Both the position numbers and the translations under genes were made by a program. Below, piece by piece: positions 1 to 9,804 of a stretch of DNA of 64,000 bases (positions within the stretch are counted from its first letter, which is position 1; every line of letters starts with the position of its first letter). Source of the DNA: Bolinopsis microptera (lineage: Eukaryota; Ctenophora; Tentaculata; Lobata; Bolinopsidae); the NCBI RefSeq assembly GCF_026151205.1, contig NC_087078.1, forward strand, positions 3,128,175-3,192,174. The letters are read 5' to 3'. The notes below the pieces were generated by a model. The model saw only the letters and a list, made by a program, of their open reading frames with translations. It was not told where the DNA came from and made no database searches.

Positions 1-1440
1 ATAACATCAAAGTTACAGTGTGAGTAATTCAACTATCATGCACTTCATATTTTATGTCCCCCTACTCATTGTTCACTCTCTGTCTTCATCAGTGTTACTC
101 TACATTTCTCTCAGCAGTTATTCTTCCACTCAGTATTAACTCTAGCTCTCTGTCTTCGTCAGTGTTACTCTATATTTCCCTCAGTAGTTATTCTCCCAAT
201 CAGTGTTAACTCTCTATCTTCATCAGTGTTACTCTAGACATTTCCTTCAGAAGTTAATCTCCCACTCGACTCAGTATTAACTCTCTGTCTTCGTGAGTGT
301 TACTCTATTATATTTCCCTCAGTAGCTACTCTCCCACTCAGTATTAACTCTCTGTCTTCATCAGTGTTATTCTACATTTCCCTCAGTATAGTTACTCTCA
401 CACTGAGAGTTAACTCTCTGTCTCTATCAGTGTAACTCTACATTTCTCTCAGTAGTTACTCTTTCACTCAGTTTTAACTCTCTGTCGTCATCAGTGTTAC
501 TCTACATTTCTCTCATCTTAGTTATTCTCCCACTCAGTATTAACTCTCTGTCTTCGTCAGTGTTACTCTATATTTCCCTCAGTAGTTACTATCACACTGA
601 GAGTTAACTCTCTGTCTTTGTCAGTGTTACTCTATATTTTGCTCAGTAGTTATTCTCCCACTCAGTATTAACTCTCTGTCTTCGTCAGTATTACTCTACA
701 TTTCCCTCAGTAGTTATTCTCCCACTCAGTATTAACTCTCTGTCTTCGTGAGTGTTACTCTATTATATTTCCCTCAGTAGCTACTCTCCCACTCAGTATT
801 AACTCTCTGTCTTCATCAGTGTTATTCTACATTTCCCTCAGTACTCAGTAGTTACTCTCACACTGAGAGTTAACTCTCTGTTAACTTCTCTGTCTTTCCC
901 TCAGTAGTTATTCTCCCAATCAGTGTTAACTCTCTATCTTCATCAGTGTTACTCTAGACATTTCCTTCAGAAGTTATTCCCTCACTCAGTATTAACTCTC
1001 TGTCTTTGTCAGTGATACTCTACATTTCCCTCATGCTCAGTAGTTATTCTCCCACTAAGTATTAACTCTCTGTCTTCGTCAGTGTTATTCTATATTTCCC
1101 TCAGTAGCTACTCTCCCACTCAGTATTAACTCTCTGTCTTCATCAGTGTTATTCTACATTTCCCTCAGTACTCAGTAGTTACTCTCACACTGAGAGTTAA
1201 CTCTCTGTTAACTTCTCTGTCTTTCCCTCAGTAGTTATTCTCCCAATCAGTGTTAACTCTCTATCTTCATCAGTGTTACTCTAGACATTTCCTTCAGAAG
1301 TTATTCTCCCACTCAGTATTAACTCTCTATCTTCGTCAGTGATACTAGATACATTTCCCTCATGCTCAGTAGTTACTCTCCCATTTAGTGGTAACTCTCT
1401 GTCTTCATCAGTGTTACTCTACGTTTCCCTCATTAATTAC
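1..1440. repeat. Minisatellite array, ~62-64 bp unit with higher-order period
   Basis: Degenerate tandem copies of a pyrimidine-rich unit of about 62-64 bp, recognisable by CTCTCTGTCTTCGTCAGTG, then TTACTCTACATTTCCCTCAG, then TTATTCTCCCACTCAGT. Units differ by substitutions and small indels. A block of about five units recurs at an offset near 330 bp (compare about 777-980 with 1108-1310, both containing the unusual stretch ACACTGAGAGTTAACTCTC), so a higher-order repeat exists. No coding potential. The array starts before the window. Confidence 0.9.
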
Positions 1441-1682
1441 TCTTCCACTCAAACTTCTCTGGGATTGGTGGAAAAAGAAGAGAAAACTTCGACTGAAATA
1501 CGATAAGGGTGAGTTAAAAGTTTCAAACCCGCTTAAAACGACGACACTAACTTGGTGCTATATCACTACATAATATGTGCAAGGCAAATTTCTGGAGAAT
1601 CGAGTATTTTTTTGTAATAATTTGAATTATAAAGCGACAAAATATTATGTGTTCTCTCTTGGTTTGATTTTTTGAACAACAG

Positions 1683-1899
1683 CCAGTAATTTTAGAAGGT
1701 AAACGGTCAAGCAAAGTGTGCAAGGTCGTTGATGGAGTATTCTATGTGAAATCCTCTCACCGGTCTGAGCCCCACCAACTGAACATCAGAGGACCAACTT
1801 GCACCTGCAGACATATTTTTCAAGCTATTGATGATGGTTTAATGAAATGCAATGGGAGGACCTACCTGAAGATTACAGAAACATACTGTTCTTCGTAAA
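1683..1899 (+). CDS. Possible exon of an unidentified gene
   Basis: An open stretch follows an AG acceptor (TTGAACAACAG) and reads about 71 codons to a stop, including VCKVVDGVFYVKSSHRSEP and GPTCTCRHIFQAIDDGLMKC. The composition looks protein-like (mixed polar residues, several Cys) but I recognise no family. An upstream candidate exon ends near 1508 at a good GTGAGT donor and encodes a Lys/Arg-rich stretch, WKKKRKLRLKYDK, but its phase does not join cleanly to this exon. A stretch at about 2093-2200 is also open in one frame. This may be a decayed gene lying between two satellite arrays. Confidence 0.2.
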
Positions 1900-2306
1900 A
1901 GATAAAGGTCTGTTAAATTGATCTGTATGCATGTTTACATTCCAATTTGAATAGACAAGACAAAATTGAGGTTCATAACTCGTTCATGTGCTATGGCAGT
2001 GCGTCCGCGTCGATGTAGGAGGTGTGGAGCCTGCTAGTAGAGAAAATATGAAGTTTCCAACAGTAAATATTATTATCAATATCAAAGGCAGGGCATTACT
2101 TCGACCTCCGAGGCGAGGTATCCGTGTGGACCCTGGTTGTTATCAGGGTTGGAAAGACAAAGATAATTTTGTCTGTTAAAGTGGGTTATCACTCTCTGCC
2201 ATCAGACTCATAAATCACATCTCCGCAGGGTTTGCCAGGTTTTCCCTATTGCTTTGCTTCCAATTCTTATAATAGTCAAAATATAAAATCCGATATTATT
2301 TTTGCA

Positions 2307-2606
2307 GGAAGTGATATTGGGATATGGCCAGCTGATGCAGATGTAAACAAATGCTGCGATTATCCAGCATCAGAAGACGAGGATGAAGAAGTAGAAGATG
2401 ATGAGGTTGGAGGAAATGGGGATAAAAGAAAGAAGAAACGGGACATAGACTATAAAGGAGATTGGCGGGAGCTTTCAAACAGAATAACTTCCTTCGTTAA
2501 TGATCCTGAGTTTGACGTGATGGACGATGATGTCCGTGCATTATTATATAAGAAACTGTCAGATACCGTCAATGATGTGGCATCCTATATTTACAAAAGA
2601 AACTAA
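2307..2606 (+). CDS. Candidate terminal exon of an unidentified gene (acidic/basic C-terminus)
   Basis: After a pyrimidine-rich acceptor (ATTATTTTTGCAG, ending 2306) the frame is open for 99 codons to TAA. Visible features are an acidic run (SEDEDEEVEDDEVGG), a basic cluster (DKRKKKR) and a C-terminal stretch with helical character containing WRELSNRITSFVND and VRALLYKKLSD. Acidic and basic blocks next to each other are common in nuclear or intracellular proteins, but no family is recognised. Upstream exons could be those near 1457-1508, 1683-1899 or 2093-2200, though no clean phase-consistent chain was found. The gene may be partial or broken. Confidence 0.35.
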   Translation, partial: GSDIGIWPADADVNKCCDYPASEDEDEEVEDDEVGGNGDKRKKKRDIDYKGDWRELSNRITSFVNDPEFDVMDDDVRALLYKKLSDTVNDVASYIYKRN

Positions 2607-2699
2607 ATTAGATAACATAGATAAGATAATGTTTGATAATATATTACTTTAAAAGCCGTGCAATCATTTTAGATATTAGATATTAAACTAACCATATTA

Positions 2700-3260
2700 T
2701 GATATTCTCCGTCTAACTATTCGATCTGTCTCCATCTCACTATTCAATCGGTCTCAACGTTCATTCTCTGTTTAACTATTCAATCTCTGTCTCAGTGTTC
2801 ATTTTCTTGTTTAACTATTCAATCTTTGTCTCAGCGTTCATTCTCTGTCTCGACATTTATTCTCCGTCTGACTATTTAATCTGTCTCAATGTTCATTCTC
2901 TGTCTCGACGTTCATTCTCCGTCTCACTATTCAATCTGTCTCAATGTTCATTCTCTGTCTCGACGTTCATTCTCCGTCTCACTATTCAATCTGTCTCAAT
3001 GTTCATTCTCTGTCTCGACGTTCATTCTCCGTCTCACTATTCAATCTGTCTCAATGTTCATTCTCTGTCTCGACGTTAATTCTCCGTCTCATTATTCAAT
3101 CTCTGCATCAGTGTTCATTCTCTATTTTAGAGTCAATTCCCTGTCTTACCTATCAATCTTTCTCGGTGTTCATTCCCTGTCTGACTGTTCAATTTCTGTC
3201 TCACTGTCCATTCTCTGTCTCGCTGTTCAATCTTCGTGTTTCTTTCAAAGTGTTACAGTG
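2700..3260. repeat. Second minisatellite array, 55-bp unit
   Basis: Tandem copies of a 55-bp unit containing GTTCATTCTCTGTCTCGACG and CACTATTCAATCTGTCTCAA. The core copies begin near 2889, 2944, 2999 and 3054, exactly 55 bp apart and nearly identical, flanked by more diverged copies on both sides. The same CTCTGTCT flavour as the 1-1440 array suggests a common origin or a similar mutational process. Open frames here are repeat translations, not genes. Confidence 0.9.
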
Positions 3261-3299
3261 ACAAGGAGACCGAATGATATTGTTGTAAAATAAAAAGCT

Positions 3300-4141
3300 T
3301 GTCCGCTTTAGTTATAGTGATATTAAAACATATACAACACCATGTATTATGAAATTTTAGATTTTGTTACAAAATATGGACAGTGAATTTGATGTTGTTG
3401 TCTAATAATACAAGACGTGAGGCGCGGCGACATTATAAATTTTAGAATTGCCCGCGCATTTTAGTACTTTGCCGCGGCTCCACTAGTATTTAACGTTTAC
3501 CCGCAAAGCGTGCACGCCGTCCGGCCGGCGCGCGCTCAAAAGGGGTTACAGCGTGTGTCAATTTATTATAATGAAACGATTATTCTATCCAGAGCCCTTG
3601 CGCTTGCAGTAGCGCTCGCCCGCCTCTTGACTTGTGAAACAAGCGCGCCCGAAGTGGCGCGAAAGCACATGGTTAGGTGAAGTGAAACGACATTGGGGGT
3701 CTCGACATGATACAAGGAAAACAGTCATAATTTTGAATTTAATCGCGCGCGACCCATTGGCATCACGATTGTCAATGAAAATTCGGCTGTGAATTTCATT
3801 TAACGGGTGATACTCGTAAAATATTTGTTCCATATATTGGACCGTCGACGAGTTCAACTCGGTGCGCGTCCTGGTAGGTTGTAAACCTACAAAATTTCAT
3901 TGATACATGTTTCGTATCCCAAATATCAGAGATATTATGGATACACCAGGAAGGCACATTTCTGCGCGGCGTAAGTAAATTTACAAGTTCGCGCGAAAAA
4001 TTGTGTTGTTTTCCTGGTGCTTTGTTCTCGCGCCGGGAGTGAATCATTAATTATTTTACTACTTAACTAGCATAATCTACAATCTATATCTATAATAGGA
4101 AGTAAGAGTTACCACGTTACTCTTTTATTTCTCCGTTAAGC
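3300..4141. other. Non-genic stretch with a dispersed-repeat fragment
   Basis: No gene is seen. About 3786-3860 (TAACGGGTGATACTCG, AAATATTTGTTCC, then GACCGTCGACGAGT) is repeated near 45246-45320 and partly near 45440-45480, so this is a fragment of a dispersed element. GC-rich islets (3490-3550, 3590-3660) contrast with the AT-rich surroundings. Confidence 0.6.
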
Positions 4142-4218
4142 TTACCTGAGGACCCCAGGCTATTATGTTCATTAACATAAAGATTTGGCGGAATGACAGG
4201 CTGAGCGTGGCCCAGTAA
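4142..4218. mobile_element. 77-bp short element, family A, copy 1
   Basis: Starts TTACCTGAGGACCCC and ends GCGTGGCCCAGTAA. It is flanked by a perfect 8-bp direct repeat CGTTAAGC (4134-4141 and 4219-4226), the mark of a transposase insertion. Four more copies are in the window (45556, 46147, 57425, 58167). The termini share only TTAC/GTAA plus weak similarity, and a small hairpin (CCTG...CAGG) lies just inside the left end. No coding capacity; it must be moved in trans by an unknown 8-bp-duplication transposase (hAT-, P- or Merlin-like). Confidence 0.85.
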
Positions 4219-4446
4219 CGTTAAGCCTACAATTCTTTTTTTAAATATAAAATTATTCAAACAATATACACATAATATAGCAATGACCCTATATAAAATC
4301 AACCCTTTAAGAATTCAAAAAATTCCCTTAACAATCAAAAATTACCCTTGGCCTTGTGGCTCCAAGTTTAGACCTAGACTGTTTATATCAATAATGTTTT
4401 TTCTCGCACCTCTGTCTAAAATTCTAATAACTAACAATTGAGTATC
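4219..4446. other. AT-rich spacer
   Basis: Starts with the second family A target duplication, then AT-rich sequence with no features recognised before the retrotransposon. Confidence 0.5.
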
Positions 4447-4505
4447 ATGAGGTCAATTAAATGTCCATGAGGTCAATTAAATGTCATGAGGTCAATTAAA
4501 TGTTC
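4447..4505 (+). repeat. Three tandem 19-20 bp copies at the 5' junction of the retrotransposon
   Basis: ATGAGGTCAATTAAATGTC occurs at 4447, 4467 and 4486. The third copy supplies the start codon of the retrotransposon ORF. The first copy overlaps the left target duplication (4457-4468). The array may be a 5' junction product of target-primed reverse transcription, or part of the element's 5' UTR. Confidence 0.75.
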
Positions 4506-7500
4506 AGAAAATGCTGAAGGCAAATGGTTATGTGGGAAGTGTACAAAAGTCCTTAAGGGGAAGGATAAGGCTATTGGTTGTGAAGGTATGTGTTCCAGAT
4601 GGTTCCATGATCGATGTGTGCTAAGTGAAGAGGAACAACTTAAGTTTTTTGAGGACCAGTCAACAGAACCATGGCATTGCAAAGAATGTGTACACAGACT
4701 TCAAGAATCTATAAGATGGGGCAAGATGATAGGGGAAGAGGAGATAGGAGCAAAACTAGATGAAGTCTATACTGAGATGATAACTTGGCGCAGCAATTTA
4801 TTTGAAGTTCCAAGGGGCAGAGCCGGGAAAGACTACATTGAGGAGGTGTCTAGGATTCTCAGTGAGTTTACATATAACACAAAATGGAAACCTTTTTCCT
4901 TAAAGCTCGTCCATGTGTTCATGCCCTTGATGCTCCAGCGCCCAACACCAAAATCGAAACCCAAGCAGAACACCAAATATCTAAAGGAAAGGCTTAAGTT
5001 GTGGGCAGACGGTGAAATTGATGCAATTATGAAACAATGCCGTCAAATTCAGGCTCATCTGGACAAAAAGCAAAAAGACAGGGTCATGAATCATAAGAAA
5101 GATTTCTGCAGATTGATGCTACAAGGGCGAGTCCAGAAAGCCCTTAAGTACATCAATGATGAAGAAAAACTTAGCAGTGGTGTACATAATCTTACACAAG
5201 CAGTTATTGATGAGCTTAAGAAAAAGCACCCAGAAGCTAGCCCTGAACATCCGGAGGTCATGCTAGAGGTCAAATCAGAGCTTCCTGATCAAGTAATTTA
5301 TGAAAGTATTGATGCTGACCTGATTCAGAAAGTGGCAAAAGATCTAGATGGGGCAGGAGGTCCAACAAAGATAAGTGCCCATATTTTCAAGCATATGATA
5401 TGCTCAAGATTCCACAGCACTGAATCAGATAAGCTTGCCCAGACAGTAGCTGATCTGACTAAAAAGCTCTGCACAGAACAAACTCCATCTAGCTACCTAA
5501 AAGAGTTTGTTGCAGGAAGACTTATACCCCTGGACAAAGAGCCTGGCTCTATAGTTCCTGCCATAAGACCAATAGGAATTGGAGAAGTCCTTCGAAGAAT
5601 CGTTGCCAAAGCAGTCACAAGAATACTCAAGTTGGACATCCAAATGGCTGCTGGGAGTCTTCAAACATGTTCAGGGACAGAGTCGGGCATAGAAGCTGCT
5701 ATTCACGGAATGAAAGCAGTTTTCGAGGACGAAGACTGCGAAGCAGTGTTGTTGATCGATGCCAAGAATGCTTTTAACTCCCTCAATAGAAAGGTAGCAC
5801 TAAACAACATAAGAGAACTGTGTCCATCTCTTCATTGCTTCCTCCAAAACTGTTATCAAGATTCAACAGATCTATACATAGTGGATGAAAAGGGACAGCT
5901 TGAAATCATCAAGGGAGAAGATGGTTCAACCCAAGGCGACCCAGCAGCCATGGCTAAATATGCAATATCAATAAGACCATTAATGGATGACATCACCAGA
6001 AACCAAGACCATGTGTTACCCTTAGCAAAACAAGCCTGGTTTGCAGATGATGGAACAGCAGGGGGAAAACTTCTTCAGCTTAAGAAGCTCTGGGACACCT
6101 TACAACAGTTAGGACCAAAGTATGGTTATTTCCCAAATGCTACAAAGACTGTGTTAATAGTCAAGGACCTAGTAAATCTTCCTGCAGCTAATGCTATCTT
6201 CAAAGATTCAGGGGTTCACATAAAGAGGGACGGAGAGAGACACCTTGGGGCTGTTATTGGATCAGAAAACTACAGAGACCTTTATGTGAAAAATAAAGTT
6301 TCATCCTGGATTGAAGATGTTAAACAACTGGCTGAGATTGCCAAAGAAGAACCTCAAATAGCATATTCTGCTTACACTAAAGGGTTGAGTCATAGATGGT
6401 CTTTTGTTCAAAGAACAATTGGAGGGATATCAGAGCTGTTTAGACCCCCTGAAGAAGCAATTAGAACAATACTTCTTCCTTCTATATTCAATCGCCCAGT
6501 AACAGACCTAGAGAGAGACATGGTCGCACTACCTCTTAGACACGGTGGCTTAGGAATTCAAAATCCTGTTCATACAGCAGACAGAGAATATGAGGCGTCA
6601 CAGAAAATCACAAAACCTCTGGCTAATCTTATCTATAACCAAGATCATGATCTAGGCAAACTTGACCTCACAGCTATTGCAAACACCAAAGCAGCACTGA
6701 AAGCTGAAAAAGAAAAAGATTTTGCAGCAGAGAGACTCAGAATAGAAAACGCAATAAGTTCTCCAGCAAAGAAAAGATCGTTTTCACTGGCTACACAAAA
6801 AGGCAGTTCATCCTGGCTGTCAGCCCTCCCAATGCAGTCTTATGGTTACTGCTTGAACAAGAAGGACTTTAGAGATGGTATATGTTTACGATATGGCTGG
6901 CCTATACAAGATATTGCTAAACACTGTGCGTGTGGAGAAAGAAACTCCGTCGATCATGCCCTTTCTTGTAAAAAAGGAGGGTACGTTTCCTTTAGACATA
7001 CAGTGCTTGTAGAAACCGAAGCAGATCTACTACGTGAGGCTAAATGTAGAAACGTTTATACTGAGCCAGCTCTCTTACCAACGTCTCCAGAACTTCATCC
7101 CAAAGGAACTACTACTGACAGCGGAGCAAGGCTAGATATTGTTGCAACTGCATTATATGGCAGGAATGCCAGGACTTTCATGGATGTAAGAATAACACAC
7201 CCAAATGCACCATCAAACCTTAATGTTCCCCTGGACAAGTTGTACAAGAGAAATGAGGAAGAAAAAAAAACTAAGTATAACTCACGAGTCATCAACACTG
7301 AAAGAGCGTCTTTCATTCCTCTAGTATTTTCTACAGCAGGGACTACAGCACCAGAATGTGACAGATTTCACAAACGTCTTGCTAGATTGATATCAAAGAA
7401 GAGAAAGGAGAGCTACACAGATGTTATCAACTACATCAGGACCAAGATATGCTTTGCTATGCTTAAAAGCATAGTGGTATCAGTTCATGGTGTGAGGAGT

Positions 7501-7818
7501 CAAGAAGAAAAGAAAGTAACAAAAACGGTTGCTGACACAGCATTTGGACTTATACCTAGTATGACCTCTTATGAGTGCCGTTAAATTATTAACAGGAAAA
7601 TTGTTTTAATTTTGGTTGAGCGAATGTTTTATATCAGATGTTGATTTCTTAAAGATAGGTGTATATTTTTGCTATTATTTCTATGAAGGGGAGGTACGGA
7701 TAAAGTACCAAACCTTATTGTGTATATTTGGTTGCAACTCCGGTAAATGATGAAACATGTCTCTTATGAGAGTGATACCGTGAGTTGCTTCCTTTTTTAA
7801 AAAAAAAAAAAAAAAAAT
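4469..7818 (+). mobile_element. Full-length non-LTR retrotransposon with PHD finger, RT and C-terminal endonuclease
   Basis: A single long ORF (4486-7584), a ~230-bp 3' UTR and an oligo-A tail of about 20 (to 7818). The sequence TTAAATGTCCAT directly follows the tail (7819-7830) and also precedes the element (4457-4468), giving a perfect 12-bp target duplication (14 bp if two A's are counted). Undamaged ORF, tail and duplications point to a recent insertion. An endonuclease-like block after the RT, with no APE domain before it, places it among restriction-like-endonuclease (R2-superfamily-like) elements rather than L1/CR1 types; the exact clade is uncertain. Confidence 0.88.
4486..7584 (+). 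CDS. Retrotransposon polyprotein: PHD-like finger, reverse transcriptase, zinc knuckle, RLE-type endonuclease
   Basis: 1032 residues, uninterrupted. Residues ~13-68 form a PHD-like finger (CGKC, CEGMC, WFHDRC, WHCKEC) that may bind chromatin or nucleic acid. RT motifs follow: a template-grip region with IGEVLRRIVAKAVTRIL (~365-385), motif A LLIDAKNAFNSLNR (~422-435) and motif C FADDG (~519-523), with the catalytic aspartates present. At ~814-840 there is a CxC...H...C knuckle (CACGERNSVDHALSC), then GARLDIVA (~880) and MDVRITH (~898), which match the layout of the restriction-like endonuclease that cuts target DNA in R2-type elements. Predicted to copy its RNA at a nicked chromosomal site. 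I chose the ATG at 4486, in the third 5' repeat. No frameshift or stop is seen, so it may be competent. Confidence 0.9.
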   Translation: MRSIKCSENAEGKWLCGKCTKVLKGKDKAIGCEGMCSRWFHDRCVLSEEEQLKFFEDQSTEPWHCKECVHRLQESIRWGKMIGEEEIGAKLDEVYTEMITWRSNLFEVPRGRAGKDYIEEVSRILSEFTYNTKWKPFSLKLVHVFMPLMLQRPTPKSKPKQNTKYLKERLKLWADGEIDAIMKQCRQIQAHLDKKQKDRVMNHKKDFCRLMLQGRVQKALKYINDEEKLSSGVHNLTQAVIDELKKKHPEASPEHPEVMLEVKSELPDQVIYESIDADLIQKVAKDLDGAGGPTKISAHIFKHMICSRFHSTESDKLAQTVADLTKKLCTEQTPSSYLKEFVAGRLIPLDKEPGSIVPAIRPIGIGEVLRRIVAKAVTRILKLDIQMAAGSLQTCSGTESGIEAAIHGMKAVFEDEDCEAVLLIDAKNAFNSLNRKVALNNIRELCPSLHCFLQNCYQDSTDLYIVDEKGQLEIIKGEDGSTQGDPAAMAKYAISIRPLMDDITRNQDHVLPLAKQAWFADDGTAGGKLLQLKKLWDTLQQLGPKYGYFPNATKTVLIVKDLVNLPAANAIFKDSGVHIKRDGERHLGAVIGSENYRDLYVKNKVSSWIEDVKQLAEIAKEEPQIAYSAYTKGLSHRWSFVQRTIGGISELFRPPEEAIRTILLPSIFNRPVTDLERDMVALPLRHGGLGIQNPVHTADREYEASQKITKPLANLIYNQDHDLGKLDLTAIANTKAALKAEKEKDFAAERLRIENAISSPAKKRSFSLATQKGSSSWLSALPMQSYGYCLNKKDFRDGICLRYGWPIQDIAKHCACGERNSVDHALSCKKGGYVSFRHTVLVETEADLLREAKCRNVYTEPALLPTSPELHPKGTTTDSGARLDIVATALYGRNARTFMDVRITHPNAPSNLNVPLDKLYKRNEEEKKTKYNSRVINTERASFIPLVFSTAGTTAPECDRFHKRLARLISKKRKESYTDVINYIRTKICFAMLKSIVVSVHGVRSQEEKKVTKTVADTAFGLIPSMTSYECR

Positions 7819-7830
7819 TAAATGTCCATA

Positions 7831-8186
7831 AATATGGATTATAGAAATTATATAAACACATAATTGAACAGCATGAGACAAGTGGAAAACAAACAAACGA
7901 ATAGATTTCAAGCTCATAAAGGATCGTTGCTTGATATTGGATATTTCAAAACTGTAGTCCGACAGTCAAAGTTCTCTTGTCTAACTTTAGTGCGTGTCGA
8001 ACTTGAGTCCAGATAGAGCACTTTAGCTCGACAGAGTCGAACCTCAGGGTTTGTCGAACTACAGTAGGTGACGAACTAGAGTTCTCGTCGAACTTGAGTA
8101 CGTGTACCGAATTTACCATGGTAAAAACATCTTCACACCGTAAAATGTGCAAAAGCTTCAAACGGTTCCTCCAACATTGTTTACAG
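7831..8186. repeat. Degenerate short-repeat patch around TCGAACTNNAGT
   Basis: From about 7950 to 8110 the motif GTCGAACTTGAGT and variants (GTCTAACTTTAGT, GTCGAACCTCAGG, GACGAACTAGAGT, GTCGAACTACAGT) recur at irregular 20-35 bp spacing. This could be eroded subterminal repeats of an old element or a decayed minisatellite. No gene is seen. Confidence 0.55.
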
Positions 8187-8597
8187 TTGTATCACGTTGC
8201 GACCCCCAGGGTCGCTACAGTTGCAGTGGCGTAACGAAGGGCCCTGCTGACCCCGCTGTGCAGGGGGGCGCCGTCTTAGGGGGGCGCCAAATCGTCGTTT
8301 GAATGTGGGACAATTTCGAAAACTTAACTAAAGTACTAGCAAAACTGCGCGTTTTGCTCTAGATACACACTTTTTTAGAGATTTTACCGGCGTATCCTCT
8401 TAAATCGCCTAATTTGTTCAATTTTAGGGAGGGGCACCAAAAGGAGAGGGGGCGCCAACAGGGGGGCGCCTTTTCGGCAGGGGGGCGCCAACAGGCAACG
8501 TTACGCCACTGTACAGTTGTATCACGTTGCGACCCCCAGGGTCGCTGCAGGGGGAGCCGCGCACTTCGTGCGCGGCGGGTCATACAACGTATGACAA
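8187..8597. mobile_element. Short element, family B, copy 1, split by a nested hAT-type MITE
   Basis: Left end TTGTATCACGTTG, right end CAACGTATGACAA (imperfect inverted termini), flanked by GTTTACAG on the left and GTTTAAAG on the right, an 8-bp duplication with one mismatch. Family hallmark: GACCCCCAGGGTCGC, then a GC hairpin GCCGCGCAC..GTGCGCGGC. A ~35-bp left segment is present twice, on either side of the nested element, so an internal tandem duplication preceded the second insertion. Confidence 0.75.
8224..8511. mobile_element. 288-bp hAT-type MITE
   Basis: Perfect terminal inverted repeats CAGTGGCGTAACG / CGTTACGCCACTG and a perfect 8-bp target duplication TACAGTTG (8216-8223, 8512-8519). 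The interior carries several GGGGGGCGCC blocks. CAGTG-type ends with 8-bp duplications are characteristic of the hAT superfamily. Non-autonomous: no transposase inside. Nested in the family B element. Confidence 0.9.
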
Positions 8598-8944
8598 GTT
8601 TAAAGGCAATATCCTTTATTTCATTCAATTCTTCTGAAGTGTTCATGACCATATTACGGTCTTTAGGATCGATATTAATAATTTAACGAGGCTTTTGCCG
8701 GGACAACCTATATGCCCTTTTAGTTTTGACAGGGCAGCTCAGAAGTAGATGGTTCTAAAACAAAACATAAATAAATTTAATCCCTTTAAAATAAATATGC
8801 TACCATCTAGCTTACTCATAGAACACAACTCGGAATACTTAGTGGCCTTAACATTCGAGCGAAAGTGAAAAAAAATCTACTCTAGAAGCTAATTGAAATC
8901 AAGTATGCAGTTTAGTGTCTACAACTTTTCTAGAAACCAGGTCC
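8598..8944. other. Unannotated AT-rich stretch
   Basis: No gene, repeat or regulatory element recognised. Confidence 0.4.
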
Positions 8945-8950
8945 TTTGTA

Positions 8951-9800
8951 GGATACAAGGATACAAGGATACAAGGATACAAAAGTGATAATTATTTTAT
9001 TGAATTCACAATAGTTATAATTCTGAAATAATTTAAGGTTACACAATTCTAGTTATTTACAGATGTGTAGGGATAAAATAGAAATGTTTAATATAATACT
9101 ATTTTTGAGGTCCTATAGCATTATGCATTGGCCAGTATTTGAGTGGAAATCTGGGCTCTTATAGTAGGCTGTAAAATTTTCGTTCACAGAGAGAATTGAA
9201 TGGATTGCTCTTGCTGTGGCAGTAAATTTTGTAGGGTCTAGTGTTTTATCGGATAGCAAACCGGCTAGGTCAGTAATATTTTTGGGATGGAAGTTAAATT
9301 TTTCTCTAACTGAGGAGTAGAGTAAACAGTCAGTTAGAACATGAATTTCGTCCTCAATAGGCTTAAGCCCCTTGCTGAAAAAGCAAAAAGTGCACCATCG
9401 ATGTTCTCTTGGAACTAGGGGGGTTTCGTAACGGCCCCTCTCAATGTAAAGATTGTGGCAGCTAATACGAAACCTTGTTAAGCTTTTCCGAGCATCGGGG
9501 ATCTTAACCACTCCTAAGTATGTTTCTGGTTCAAAATCATGTTTAATTTGATTGTAGAATTCTAATTTAGGTGAGGATGCCTTGGCAGATTTCCAGGTAT
9601 CCACAAATTCTTCCCTCATGTTGTGACTGATTTGGGTAGAGAGCTTGGATTTTGAAGAGGATGAGTGGGGGAAGTTATATTTGGTGAGAAGATTAGAGAT
9701 GTTGGTGTACCAAGGAAGGCCCAGCATAATCTGCTCGTGAAATGAAGCGGAGAGAAGTTCATTTTCAGTGCTTTCAAGGCGAGTATATTACAATGTATGG
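8951..9800 (-). mobile_element. 5'-truncated CR1/L2-like non-LTR fragment with 8-bp microsatellite tail
   Basis: On the minus strand a C-terminal RT fragment (9113-9790) is followed by a 3' UTR that ends in four copies of TTGTATCC (plus strand GGATACAA, 8951-8982). CR1- and L2-type elements typically end in short tandem repeats rather than poly-A, so orientation, truncation and tail agree. Confidence 0.75.
9113..9790 (-). pseudogene. C-terminal remnant of a non-LTR reverse transcriptase
   Basis: Open for about 204 codons from 9727 down to 9113, with the same frame extending to about 9790 before a stop. It contains KSLTRFRISCHNLYIERGR, then RWCTFCFF...IEDEIHVLTDC, the zinc-knuckle-like tail (RxC..C...H.L..C) seen after the RT domain in CR1/RTE-like elements of invertebrates. 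RT catalytic motifs are absent because of 5' truncation. Not functional. Confidence 0.8.
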
Positions 9801-9804
9801 TCAT

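Noticed and set aside
2795-3293. Three overlapping 94-134 codon frames
   Set aside because: Translations of the 55-bp minisatellite; no splice sites or domain.
4142-4218. tRNA or small RNA gene (length ~75 bp, repeated five times)
   Set aside because: No cloverleaf, no pol III boxes, and exact target duplications show it is a transposed element.
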